From contig JAUSAU010000069.1 of NCBI GenBank assembly GCA_030652345.1, positions 1 to 30,138 on the forward strand: a stretch of DNA of 30,138 nt. The letters run 5' to 3'. Within the stretch, counting starts at the first letter, position 1. Every line of letters starts with the position of its first letter. Shown here in pieces: positions 13,900 through 21,394 of this stretch. This DNA comes from Coriobacteriia bacterium. GTDB lineage: Bacteria; Actinomycetota; Coriobacteriia; Anaerosomatales; PALSA-660. The notes under the pieces are model-generated. The model was not told where the DNA came from. It worked only from the letters and a program-made list of their open reading frames with translations, and did no database searches. The translations under genes were made by a program, and so were the position numbers.

Positions 13900-15238
13900 G
13901 GTCGTCGTACGTCTCGCGGCGGACCGCCCATCTCCATTCGCCGTCCTTGACGAAGACGACGCCGGGGCGGACCTGCTTGTTGTAGTTCGAGGACATCGAC
14001 TGGCAGTAGGCGCCGGTGGCGCACACGCACAGGATGTCGCCGACCTCCGGGCACTGCAGCGGAGCGTCGTTGACCACGATGTCGCCGCTCTCGCAGTGCT
14101 TGCCGGCCACGGTCGCGACCATCTCGCGGGGCTTGTCGGCCTTGTTCGCGATGAGCGCCTCGTAGTGCGCGTCGTAGAGCGAGGTGCGGATGTTGTCCGA
14201 CATGCCGCCGTCCACCGCCACGTACGTGCGGATGTTCGGGATCTCCTTGATCGAACCGACGGTGTAGAGCGTCACGCCGGCGTTCGCCACGATCGAGCGG
14301 CCCGGCTCGACGGCCATGCGCGGCACCGTGAGGCCGTGCTTCTCGCACTCCTCCTTGATGCCGTCGACGACGACCTTGCCGTAGTCCTTGATGGTGGAGG
14401 GCTCGTCGGGCAGACCGTACGCGATGCCCAGGCCGCCGCCGGTGTCGAGCATGCGCACCTCGACGCCCGTGCGCTCCTTGATCTCGCGCATGAAGTCCAC
14501 GATGACCTCGATCGCCTTCGCGAAGCTGTGCAGCGCGAAGATCTGCGACCCGATGTGCATGTGCAGGCCGTCGAAGTCGATGCCGGGAAGCGCTATGGCG
14601 CGCTCGACGGCGGCGAGCGCGAGCCCCTGGTTGCGGCCGAAGCCGAACTTCGAGTCCTCCGCGCCGGTCATGATGAAGTCGTGCGTGTCCGCCTCGACGC
14701 CCGGCGTGACGCGCAGGAGCACCTTCTGGCTCACGCCGCGCTCGGCGGCCAGCGCGGAGAGGCGCTCCATCTCCTCGAAGCTGTCCACGACGATGCGGCC
14801 CACGCCCGCCTCGAGGCATTCGGTCAGCTCGAGCGGCGTCTTGTTGTTGCCGTGCACGTAGATGCGCTCCATCGGAAAGCCGGCGCGACGCGCGAACGCG
14901 AGCTCGCCGCCGCTGCTCACGTCGAGGCAGCAGCCCTCCTCCGCGACGATCCGCAACATCGCGAGCGACATGAACGCCTTGCCCGCGTAGACGACGTCGA
15001 CGTCCTTCCAGTGGAACTGCGTCCACTTCACGTACTCGGAGAGCTGGTGGCGGATGGTCGCCTCGTCCATGACGTAGATGGCCGTGCCCGCATCGGCGGC
15101 CAGGGCCACCGTGTCGAGGCCGCCGATCCACAGGTGCCCGTCACGGACCTCCGCGGTCTTGGGCAGCACGCTCATCAGGTCGGCGGCCGTCTTGGAGTCG
15201 GGTACCGCAGGTACACGCGGTGCGCTCGGCTTCCCCAT
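13877..15238 (-). CDS. lysA: Diaminopimelate decarboxylase
   Basis: A 453-residue PLP enzyme of the alanine-racemase-fold type that decarboxylates meso-diaminopimelate to lysine. The PLP lysine is K87 (YAGKAF); HMHIGSQI, LDTGGGLGIAY, EPGRSIVANAG and the substrate-binding GAYCQSMSSNYN are all present. The N-terminal 30 residues are variable. The ATG at 15238 has AGAGGGGG upstream. It lies downstream of argS, as in many actinobacteria, but a good promoter with an inverted repeat occupies the 92-base gap, so it is probably expressed on its own. Its 3' end overlaps the RelE-like toxin gene. Confidence 0.96.
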   Translation of the reverse strand: MGKPSAPRVPAVPDSKTAADLMSVLPKTAEVRDGHLWIGGLDTVALAADAGTAIYVMDEATIRHQLSEYVKWTQFHWKDVDVVYAGKAFMSLAMLRIVAEEGCCLDVSSGGELAFARRAGFPMERIYVHGNNKTPLELTECLEAGVGRIVVDSFEEMERLSALAAERGVSQKVLLRVTPGVEADTHDFIMTGAEDSKFGFGRNQGLALAAVERAIALPGIDFDGLHMHIGSQIFALHSFAKAIEVIVDFMREIKERTGVEVRMLDTGGGLGIAYGLPDEPSTIKDYGKVVVDGIKEECEKHGLTVPRMAVEPGRSIVANAGVTLYTVGSIKEIPNIRTYVAVDGGMSDNIRTSLYDAHYEALIANKADKPREMVATVAGKHCESGDIVVNDAPLQCPEVGDILCVCATGAYCQSMSSNYNKQVRPGVVFVKDGEWRWAVRRETYDDLMKCEVG

Positions 15239-15273
15239 GGGAGTCCCCCTCTGGATCCGTTCGGACTTAGTAC

Positions 15274-15296
15274 GTGCTAACTCTGTAAGTTAGCGC
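15274..15296. promoter_or_regulatory. Inverted repeat, candidate lysA operator
   Basis: Arms GCTAAC (15276-15281) and GTTAGC (15289-15294), extendable by a wobble and one more pair, lie around a 7-base centre. The repeat covers the predicted start of transcription from the lysA promoter, the usual place for a repressor site. It could also be a weak stem, but it is AT-rich and lacks a T-run. Confidence 0.5.
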
Positions 15297-15326
15297 ATGG
15301 TATCTGTTCGTTCGCGACCGTGTCAA
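15297..15326 (-). promoter_or_regulatory. Promoter of lysA
   Basis: On the minus strand a consensus TTGACA (15326-15321) is followed after 18 bases by TACCAT (15302-15297). It begins 5 bases past the argS stop codon and points into lysA; transcription would start near 15290, about 50 bases before the ATG. It is the best -35 match found in the window. Confidence 0.65.
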
Positions 15327-15330
15327 ACGC

Positions 15331-17034
15331 CTACATGCGCTGCGGTGCACTCACTCCCACGAGCGCGAGCACGCGCTCGAGTGTCAGGCGCGTGGCGTCC
15401 ACGAGCGCGATGCGCGCGGCGGTCAGCTCGGCGTCCTCGGTGACCACGCGGCACAGGGTGTAGAACTGGTGGAAGCTCGCCGCGAGACTCTCGGCGTAGT
15501 GCGGCAGCTTGTAGGGTGCGAGCGCCTCGGCGGCCTCTTCGACCACCTCGGGGAACTCGGCGATCGTGCGGATGAGCGAGAGCTCGGCGGCCTCGGTCAG
15601 CGGCGCGAGCGAGACGCCGGCGGGCGCGAGACGCGCAGCGGCCTCCCCCGCGTCGATCTCCTCGCCCTGCTCCACGCCCGCGGCTTTGCGCAGGATCGCG
15701 CAGATGCGGGCGTGCGCGTACTGCACGTAGAAGACGGGGTTGTCGCTGCTCTGCTCCTTGGCCAGCCCGATGTCGAACTCGAGCGGCTGGTCGGTGTTGC
15801 GGCGCAGGAAGAAGTAGCGCGCGGCGTCAGCGCCCACCTCGTCGAGCAGCTCCTCGAAGGTCACCATCTCGCCCGTGCGCTTGCTCATCCGCACGGCCTC
15901 GCCGTTGCGCAGCAGCGTGACCATCTGGCCGATGACGACGTCGAGCTTGCCGGGATGGCCGAGCGCGGCACACGCCGCCTTCATGCGCGGCACGTAGCCG
16001 TGATGGTCGGCGCCCCAGATGTTGATGACACGGTCGAAACCGCGGTCGAACTTGTCCTTGTGGTACGCGATGTCCGCGGCGAAGTAGGTGAGTTCGCCGT
16101 CGGACTTCCGCAGCACGCGATCCTTGTCGTCGCCGAAGTCCGTCGTGCGGAACCAGACGGCGCCGTCGAGCTCGAAGATGTAGCCGGCCTGCCGCAGCGC
16201 CTCGATGCCGCGGTCCACCTCGCTCATGCCGTCGGCGCCCGCGACGTGCAGCGTGCGCTCGGAGAACCAGACGTCGAAGTCCACGCCCATGCCGTGCAGC
16301 ACGTGCTTGAGGTGCTCGAGCACCTGAGCGTAGGCGCGCTCCTTGAAGTGCGACTCACGGGCCTCGGCGTCAGCGTCGGCCCACACCTGCCCCTCGTCCT
16401 CGACGATCTCGCGGGCGATCTCGGTGATGTAGGTGCCCTGGTACCAGTTCTCCGCGAACTCCACCGTCTTGCCGCACAGCTCGAGGTACCGGGCCGCGAC
16501 CGACTTGGCGAAGATGTCCATCTGCACGCCGGCGTCGTTCACATAGAACTCGCGCTCGACGCTCCAGCCCGCGTGCGCGAGCACGGCGGCCATCGAGTCG
16601 CCGAGCGCCGCCCAGCGGCCGTGGCCCACGTGCATCGGCCCGACCGGGTTGGCGGAGACGAACTCGACCTGTACGCGACGGCCGCGGCCGAGGTCCACGC
16701 GACCCCAGTCCCCGCCCGCGGCGCGGACCTGCTCGACCTGACGCTGCAGCGCACCGTCGGAGAGTCGCATGTTGATGAAGCCCGGGCCCGCCACCTCGAC
16801 GGCCGAGACGTCCGCGTGGCCCGCGATGCGCGCGGCGATGATGTCGGCCAGCGCGCGCGGGTTCGCCCCGGCTGCCTTGGCGGACTTCAGCGCGACGTTG
16901 GTCGCCCAGTCGCCGTGCGACGGGTCGCGCGGACGCTCGAGTTCGACTGCCGGGACCTCGGGAAGGGCGATGTCGCCGGCCGCGATCGCGTCGCGAAGGG
17001 CGTCCTCGACAAGGGTCTGGAGCGTCGTTCTCAT
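15331..17034 (-). CDS. argS: Arginyl-tRNA synthetase
   Basis: A 567-residue class I aminoacyl-tRNA synthetase that charges tRNA-Arg. Motifs: N-terminal Arg-tRNA synthetase domain (1-85), FVSANPVGPMHVGHGR containing the HIGH-like HVGH, GADHHGYVPRMK, VRMSKRTGEMVT (KMSKS-like loop) and the C-terminal DALR anticodon-binding domain ending LALVGVSAPQRM. The ATG at 17034 is preceded by GGGAGAA and matches the family start; an upstream ATG (17076) would add an unconserved Arg-rich stretch. A TATCCT on the minus strand at 17083-17078 may be its -10. It precedes lysA in the conserved actinobacterial order. Confidence 0.97.
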   Translation of the reverse strand: MRTTLQTLVEDALRDAIAAGDIALPEVPAVELERPRDPSHGDWATNVALKSAKAAGANPRALADIIAARIAGHADVSAVEVAGPGFINMRLSDGALQRQVEQVRAAGGDWGRVDLGRGRRVQVEFVSANPVGPMHVGHGRWAALGDSMAAVLAHAGWSVEREFYVNDAGVQMDIFAKSVAARYLELCGKTVEFAENWYQGTYITEIAREIVEDEGQVWADADAEARESHFKERAYAQVLEHLKHVLHGMGVDFDVWFSERTLHVAGADGMSEVDRGIEALRQAGYIFELDGAVWFRTTDFGDDKDRVLRKSDGELTYFAADIAYHKDKFDRGFDRVINIWGADHHGYVPRMKAACAALGHPGKLDVVIGQMVTLLRNGEAVRMSKRTGEMVTFEELLDEVGADAARYFFLRRNTDQPLEFDIGLAKEQSSDNPVFYVQYAHARICAILRKAAGVEQGEEIDAGEAAARLAPAGVSLAPLTEAAELSLIRTIAEFPEVVEEAAEALAPYKLPHYAESLAASFHQFYTLCRVVTEDAELTAARIALVDATRLTLERVLALVGVSAPQRM

Positions 17035-17107
17035 GCGGCGGTTCTCCCGTGCGGTAGGGGTGCGGAATAGGCGCATAAGGATACCACTCGCATGCGTGGG
17101 CGAGCAT

Positions 17108-17146
17108 GGGCGGGAGCACGCGGCCGGGTGCGGGCGGGAGCACGCG
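17108..17146. repeat. Short direct repeat, 24-base period
   Basis: GGGCGGGAGCACGCG occurs at 17108-17122 and again, identical, at 17132-17146, separated by 9 bases. A partial copy (GGGCGAGCA) lies just upstream. The unit is in the gap between argS and the CreD-like gene. Its function is unknown; a tandem duplication in GC-rich spacer is the simplest reading. Confidence 0.6.
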
Positions 17147-17148
17147 CG

Positions 17149-17178
17149 GGGGCCCGCCGCGGCGTGCCGGCGGGCCCC
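17149..17178 (-). terminator. Probable terminator after the CreD-like gene
   Basis: GGGGCCCGCCG (17149-17159) and CGGCGGGCCCC (17168-17178) pair perfectly over 11 bases with an 8-base loop. The stem lies 35 bases beyond the stop codon of the CreD-like gene and before argS on the same strand. No T-run follows. Confidence 0.6.
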
Positions 17179-17212
17179 TTCCAGCGGGCGTACGGGCGGC
17201 TGCTCCCGCCCC

Positions 17213-18463
17213 CTACTGCGCTCCGGCGTCCGGAGCCGGTCCGGTCTGCGCCGGCGGTGCGTACTGCGGCGGCGCAGGCGGCATGGGCCTCGGCGCCTTG
17301 CGGAACACCGTCTCCCAGTCGACCTTGGCGGTCTTGGCCATGAAGAACCCGAGAGTGAGCACCGATCCGATCGTCACCGCGAGCCCGGTGAGCCCCTCGA
17401 AGAAGAGCGAGTAGCTGAACAGCACGAGGAAGACGAACTGGCTCAGTCCGATCTCGAGCAGTGCGCGGTTGCGCCCCACGACGATCGAGAGGTAGCCGAG
17501 CACGAGCGCCACCGAGACCACCGACGAGATCGCGAACGCGAGGTTGATGTCCACGCGGTCGACCATGTAGCTGAACAGCAGTTGGAAGGCGAAGAACGCA
17601 GCGGCCAGGAAGCCGTAGTGCACGGGGTGCAGCTTCACGCCCGAGGTGGCCGTGAGCAGGATGAGCGCCGCGAAGAAGAAGAGCAGCGAGACCGGCGCGA
17701 AGAACGAGATGCGGCTGGCGAGCGGGCCGGGGTTGGCCGGCTTGGGCATCACGAGCGCGATCGGGCGCCCCGACACGAGCGAAGTGTACTGCCACGCCAG
17801 ATCCATACCGGTCTTGGTGGGCGTGACCTTGGTCGGCGAGACGGCGTCGGTCGGGTAGTCCACCTGGGTGAAGTCGGTCGTCATGCGCACGTTGAGGTCC
17901 TTGATCACGCCGACCTGGCCCGGCGAAGGCTCGTACCGCCACTCGTCGAGGCCCTGCGTCGCGTAGCCGGTCTTGACCACGGCCGTCGCGCCCGCGGCGA
18001 GCGGGAACTCGGCGATCGCCTCGCCGTCACGCAACGACATCGGCACATCCTTGCCGTCCACGCGCACCGCGAGCCCGTTGTAGACGCCGTTCGGTGTCGG
18101 CAGGGCGAGGCTCATGCGTACGGTCGCACTGGTCGCCTCGGTGTTCTTGACCTTGTAGGTGCCGGCGAAGTCCACGGCGTAGGTGGCGTACCACAGCAGC
18201 CCGCGGCGACGCTGGTCGAGCTTGAACCTCGCCTCGATGTCGGTGCCTTCGAGCGAGACGGTCGGCGAGGCGGTCGCGGTGCCGGCGCGCACGAAGCGCG
18301 GGGCCTGCTGCACCTGCCGCTCGCCCCACAGCTCACCGACCTGGCGGGTGAGCGTCCCGCTCGTGTCGTCGGTGCGGACCATGTTGGTGGTCCCGAGTAC
18401 CGCCCATGCGACGGTGGCGAGCACGAAGATCACGAACACGGCGAACAGGCGCAAAGCTGACAT
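17213..18463 (-). CDS. CreD-like multi-pass membrane protein
   Basis: A 416-residue protein of unknown function resembling the inner-membrane protein CreD. Residues 1-24 form a membrane segment. About 40-255 is an outside domain rich in beta-strand-like sequence (FVRAGTATASPTVSLEGTDIEARF, YATYAVDFAGTYKVKN). From about 265 there are roughly six membrane segments, including LHPVHYGFLAAAFFAFQLLFSY and FEGLTGLAVTIGSVLTLGFF, which match the CreD signature of HPV-x-Y plus a closing helix before KVDW. The last 30 residues are Pro-rich and cytoplasmic. CreD in enterobacteria is induced by CreBC and linked to envelope stress and colicin tolerance; no creBC is nearby. GAGGGG precedes the ATG. Confidence 0.65.
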   Translation of the reverse strand: MSALRLFAVFVIFVLATVAWAVLGTTNMVRTDDTSGTLTRQVGELWGERQVQQAPRFVRAGTATASPTVSLEGTDIEARFKLDQRRRGLLWYATYAVDFAGTYKVKNTEATSATVRMSLALPTPNGVYNGLAVRVDGKDVPMSLRDGEAIAEFPLAAGATAVVKTGYATQGLDEWRYEPSPGQVGVIKDLNVRMTTDFTQVDYPTDAVSPTKVTPTKTGMDLAWQYTSLVSGRPIALVMPKPANPGPLASRISFFAPVSLLFFFAALILLTATSGVKLHPVHYGFLAAAFFAFQLLFSYMVDRVDINLAFAISSVVSVALVLGYLSIVVGRNRALLEIGLSQFVFLVLFSYSLFFEGLTGLAVTIGSVLTLGFFMAKTAKVDWETVFRKAPRPMPPAPPQYAPPAQTGPAPDAGAQ

Positions 18464-18640
18464 GGGTTCCCCTCACACGCGCGGCCATCCGGACTGGAGG
18501 GCGGAGGTCGCCGCCGATCCCCGGCGGCTCTGTCCTCACATCCGAGTATGTCGGGGCATGGCGGCATCCCGGCGGCGAGCCGGTGACGTGCGTGCGTTGG
18601 GTCGGTGACGGCGCGATGACGCGCGAGCGGGGCTTTCCGA
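18464..18640. other. Spacer between CreD-like and dehydrogenase genes
   Basis: No gene is seen in these 177 bases. A 5-pair stem, GCGCG-ATGA-CGCGC (18611-18624), lies 17 bases after the dehydrogenase stop and might weakly terminate its transcript. The promoter of the CreD-like gene should lie here, but no convincing -35/-10 pair was found. Confidence 0.4.
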
Positions 18641-19537
18641 TCAGACGACGGGTACGCCGCGCCCCTTGTAGAGCAGGTAGAGCGCGTGGATACCGTCGTT
18701 CTCGTGTCCGGCGTCGGCGAGCTCCTCGAACAGGCGCAGGACGAGGGCGAGGCCGGGCAGGTCGACACCCATGGCACCGGCCTCGTCGCAGGCGATGCGC
18801 ATGTCCTTGATGAAGTGCTTCACGTAGAAGCCCGGTGCGAAGTCGCCGCCGAGCATGCGCGGCGCGTAGTTCGCGAGCTGCCAGGAGCCTGCCGAGCCCG
18901 CGCCGATGGAGTCGAGCACGCTCTGCGGGTCGAGACCTGCCGCCTCCGCGTAGGCGAGTGACTCGCACACGCCGAGGATCGTGTCGGCGATCGCGATCTG
19001 GTTCGCCATCTTGGTGTGCTGGCCCGCGCCGGGGCCGCCCTGCAGGATCACGTTGGGGCCGAGCACGCGCAGCATCGCTTCGACGGCGGCGAACGCGACC
19101 GGGTCGCCGCCCGCCATGATGGTCAGCTTCGCGTTGCGGGCGCCGACGTCGCCGCCGGAGACCGGGGCGTCGAGCACGGGCACGCCGCGCGCCTCCCCCG
19201 CCTCGGCGAGCCGGACCGCCAGTGACGGTGTGGAGGTCGTCATGTCGATGAGGACGGCACCCTCGCCGGCATGGTCCAGCAGACCGCCCGGCGCGAGGTA
19301 GACCTGCTCGACGTCGCTCGGGTAGCCGACCATCGTGATGACCGCGTCGGCGCCGTCCGCCGTCTCGCCCGGCGTCTCACACCAGGTCGCGCCGGCCTCG
19401 ACCAGCGGCTCAGCCTTGGATGCGGTGCGGTTGTGCACGCGAAGGGAGTAGCCCGCGTCGATCAGGTGGCCGGCCATCGCCGCGCCCATGACGCCCGTGC
19501 CGACGAAACCGACGACAGAACCCGGACCAAGCGACAC
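18641..19537 (-). CDS. 3-hydroxyisobutyrate dehydrogenase-family oxidoreductase
   Basis: A 298-residue NAD(P)-dependent beta-hydroxyacid dehydrogenase. It has the Rossmann motif GFVGTGVMGAAMAGHL (10-25), the substrate-binding DAPVSGGDVGA, and the catalytic Lys in GAGQHTKMANQ. Relatives include 3-hydroxyisobutyrate dehydrogenase (valine breakdown), tartronate semialdehyde reductase (GarR) and succinic semialdehyde reductases; the sequence does not separate these with certainty. The start is GTG at 19537, with AAGGGGAAG just upstream; the longer open frame before it has no family similarity. It is divergent from the zinc-ribbon protein gene, with TATACT at 19583-19578 as a possible -10. Confidence 0.9.
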   Translation of the reverse strand: MSLGPGSVVGFVGTGVMGAAMAGHLIDAGYSLRVHNRTASKAEPLVEAGATWCETPGETADGADAVITMVGYPSDVEQVYLAPGGLLDHAGEGAVLIDMTTSTPSLAVRLAEAGEARGVPVLDAPVSGGDVGARNAKLTIMAGGDPVAFAAVEAMLRVLGPNVILQGGPGAGQHTKMANQIAIADTILGVCESLAYAEAAGLDPQSVLDSIGAGSAGSWQLANYAPRMLGGDFAPGFYVKHFIKDMRIACDEAGAMGVDLPGLALVLRLFEELADAGHENDGIHALYLLYKGRGVPVV

Positions 19538-19615
19538 GGCTCTTCCCCTTTCACACCCACCCGTACGGTCGCTGCCGAGTATACGCCGCACCTGCTCACG
19601 GGCGGTCGCGGGCGG

Positions 19616-19621
19616 TATCAT
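19616..19621 (+). promoter_or_regulatory. Possible -10 box for the zinc-ribbon gene
   Basis: TATCAT on the plus strand, about 60 bases before the ATG at 19683. The -35 region 17 bases upstream (TGCTCA) matches consensus poorly, so support is weak. Confidence 0.3.
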
Positions 19622-19682
19622 CTGCGACAAGGACGTCGATGGCCTGCACGACCGGGGCCACGTGCAACGAGGGGGTCTCCAT

Positions 19683-20855
19683 ATGCGGTGCCCGAACTGC
19701 AGCGCCGAACTACCCGATGACGCGCGATTCTGCGGTGCGTGCGGATCGGATCTGAGTGCATCCACGCCGACCGAACCGCTGGAGACGGCGCCTCCCGCGC
19801 CGGTAGCGCCTCCCGCTGCAGCGGTGCCGCCCGCCATGCCGACGCAGCCGCTTCCCGTTCCGGTCCCGATACCGGGAGCCGCTCCTCCTCCCGGAGCCCC
19901 CGTGCCCGGAGCCGCGCCTCCTCCCGCCTACACACCCACACCCGGCTACGCGCCGGCACCTGCCGGGTACGCGCCGCCTCCCGGCTACGCGACGCCCGCC
20001 CCTGCGCCGGCCAAGAAGAAGACCGGCCTGATCGTCGGCATCGTCATCGCGCTGCTCGTCGCTCTCGGCGTGTGTGGTGCGGTAGCGGCGTTCTTCCTGC
20101 TTCCCAAGATGGCCGCGCCGACCACCGCGACGAGCACGACCCCGACCAAGACCGTGGAGCCGACGAAGACGGCCGAGCCGACCAACGCGGAGAACACGGC
20201 CGTCGAGCAGCTCGTCGTGCGCTGGTATGAGGACATCAACGCCGGCAACTACGACTCGGTCAAGGCGGCGGTCGCTCCCGACCGGCAGGCCGACATGGAC
20301 CCCGGCATGTTCGAGGGCTGGTCGAAGACGACCTTCGAGATCGCTCGCAGCGTGGTGGACGGCGACAGCGCCAACGTGTGGGGCCGCGAGAGCCAGCGCA
20401 TGTTCGGCTCCGAGGACCGCGGCGTGAAGTTCACCCTCGGGCGCGTCGAAGACGGCACCTGGCGGATCGTGACCTGGACCGGCGTGGACGAGGCGGCCGT
20501 CAACGGCGCCAAGATCGAGTCGGGTCAGGGCGCCGGCGACAGCACGTCGCTCGATGAGGCCAGCGCGCGCGACGCCGTCACGAAGATCCTCGAGGCGCGG
20601 CGCACGGGCAAGTCGAACATCGTGCGCCAGTACACCACCGCGAACTTCCAGAAGAACAACGGTGACATCTGGCTCGACGGCTCGGATAACAGCGAGTTCT
20701 TCCTGAGCTTCGCCATCACCGGCGCCAAGTCACAGGGCGATGCGTACTTGGTGACCGTTCGCGAGGAGTGGAACTCCGGGGCCGAGACGGCGACCTACGC
20801 GGTGATCGAGCGCAACGGGGCCGTGCTGGTCGACAGCTGGGAGACCAAGCAGTAG
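19683..20855 (+). CDS. Zinc-ribbon, single-pass membrane protein with NTF2-like domains
   Basis: A 390-residue protein of unknown function with clear architecture: an N-terminal zinc ribbon with four Cys (C3, C6, C17, C20), a Pro/Ala-rich linker (about 30-110) with Tyr-Ala-Pro-type repeats, a membrane helix (about 114-140), a Thr-rich spacer, then an outer region from 165 to the end. That region looks like two similar halves (about 168-270 and 285-390), each beginning with a helix (VEQLVVRWYEDINAGNYDSV; ARDAVTKILEARRTGK) and ending with strands, as in NTF2-like or DUF4878-type domains. The second half ends VLVDSWETKQ. ATG 19683 follows GAGGGGG by seven bases. Similar proteins are common in Actinomycetota and Bacillota and may sense or scaffold at the envelope. 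Confidence 0.75.
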   Translation: MRCPNCSAELPDDARFCGACGSDLSASTPTEPLETAPPAPVAPPAAAVPPAMPTQPLPVPVPIPGAAPPPGAPVPGAAPPPAYTPTPGYAPAPAGYAPPPGYATPAPAPAKKKTGLIVGIVIALLVALGVCGAVAAFFLLPKMAAPTTATSTTPTKTVEPTKTAEPTNAENTAVEQLVVRWYEDINAGNYDSVKAAVAPDRQADMDPGMFEGWSKTTFEIARSVVDGDSANVWGRESQRMFGSEDRGVKFTLGRVEDGTWRIVTWTGVDEAAVNGAKIESGQGAGDSTSLDEASARDAVTKILEARRTGKSNIVRQYTTANFQKNNGDIWLDGSDNSEFFLSFAITGAKSQGDAYLVTVREEWNSGAETATYAVIERNGAVLVDSWETKQ

Positions 20856-20877
20856 CACGAGGCCATATATACGTACC

Positions 20878-20910
20878 GAGGGGCCGTCGGCGTGGTGCCG
20901 GCGGCACCTC
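20878..20910. terminator. Bidirectional terminator between zinc-ribbon gene and rlmH
   Basis: GCCGTCGGC (20883-20891) and GCCGGCGGC (20897-20905) form a 9-pair stem with one wobble and a GTGGT loop. Beyond one mismatch, GAGG (20878-20881) pairs with CCTC (20907-20910). The stem lies 23 bases after one stop codon and 20 bases past the convergent one. Confidence 0.65.
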
Positions 20911-20929
20911 GTGCGGTGTTCGTGGTGCC

Positions 20930-21394
20930 CTACAGGTGATACGGCTCGTTGCGCATGATGCGGAAGGCACGGTAGACCTGCTCGAGCAAGACGACGCGCG
21001 CGAGCTGGTGGGGCAGCGTCATCCGCGAGAGCGAGAGCCGGTCGTCAGCCCGGGCATAGACCTCGGGCGAGAGGCCGGCGCTCCCGCCGATGACGAACGT
21101 GAGGTCACTCGGCCCGTAGAGCATGCGATCGGCGATCCACTGAGCGAACTCCTCGCTGGACATCTGCCGGGCGCCGAGCTCGAGCACCACGACGCGTGAG
21201 CCCTCCGGGATGCCGCGAAGCAGGTCCGCACCTTCGGCTGCCATCGCGCGGGCGGGGTCGGCGGTGATGTCACGGTCCGCGACCTCGAGCACCTCGATGC
21301 TTCCGTAGGGACGCAGCCGCTTCAGATACTCGTCGCACGCCGCCTTCCAGTGCGGCTCCTTGAGCCGCCCGACGGCGGCAACGCGGATCTTCAT
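20930..21394 (-). CDS. rlmH: 23S rRNA (pseudouridine1915-N3)-methyltransferase RlmH
   Basis: A 154-residue SPOUT-class methyltransferase that modifies pseudouridine 1915 in helix 69 of 23S rRNA using SAM. The family start MKIRVAAVGRLK, the knot motif FVIGGSAGLSPEV, LSLSRMTLPHQLARVVLLEQVYRAFRI and the C-terminal YH are all present, at normal length. Its ATG overlaps the htrA stop in ATGA, so it is translated with htrA. The C-terminal end is YHL where many members end in H-H-K or YHK; this is a minor difference. Confidence 0.95.
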   Translation of the reverse strand: MKIRVAAVGRLKEPHWKAACDEYLKRLRPYGSIEVLEVADRDITADPARAMAAEGADLLRGIPEGSRVVVLELGARQMSSEEFAQWIADRMLYGPSDLTFVIGGSAGLSPEVYARADDRLSLSRMTLPHQLARVVLLEQVYRAFRIMRNEPYHL

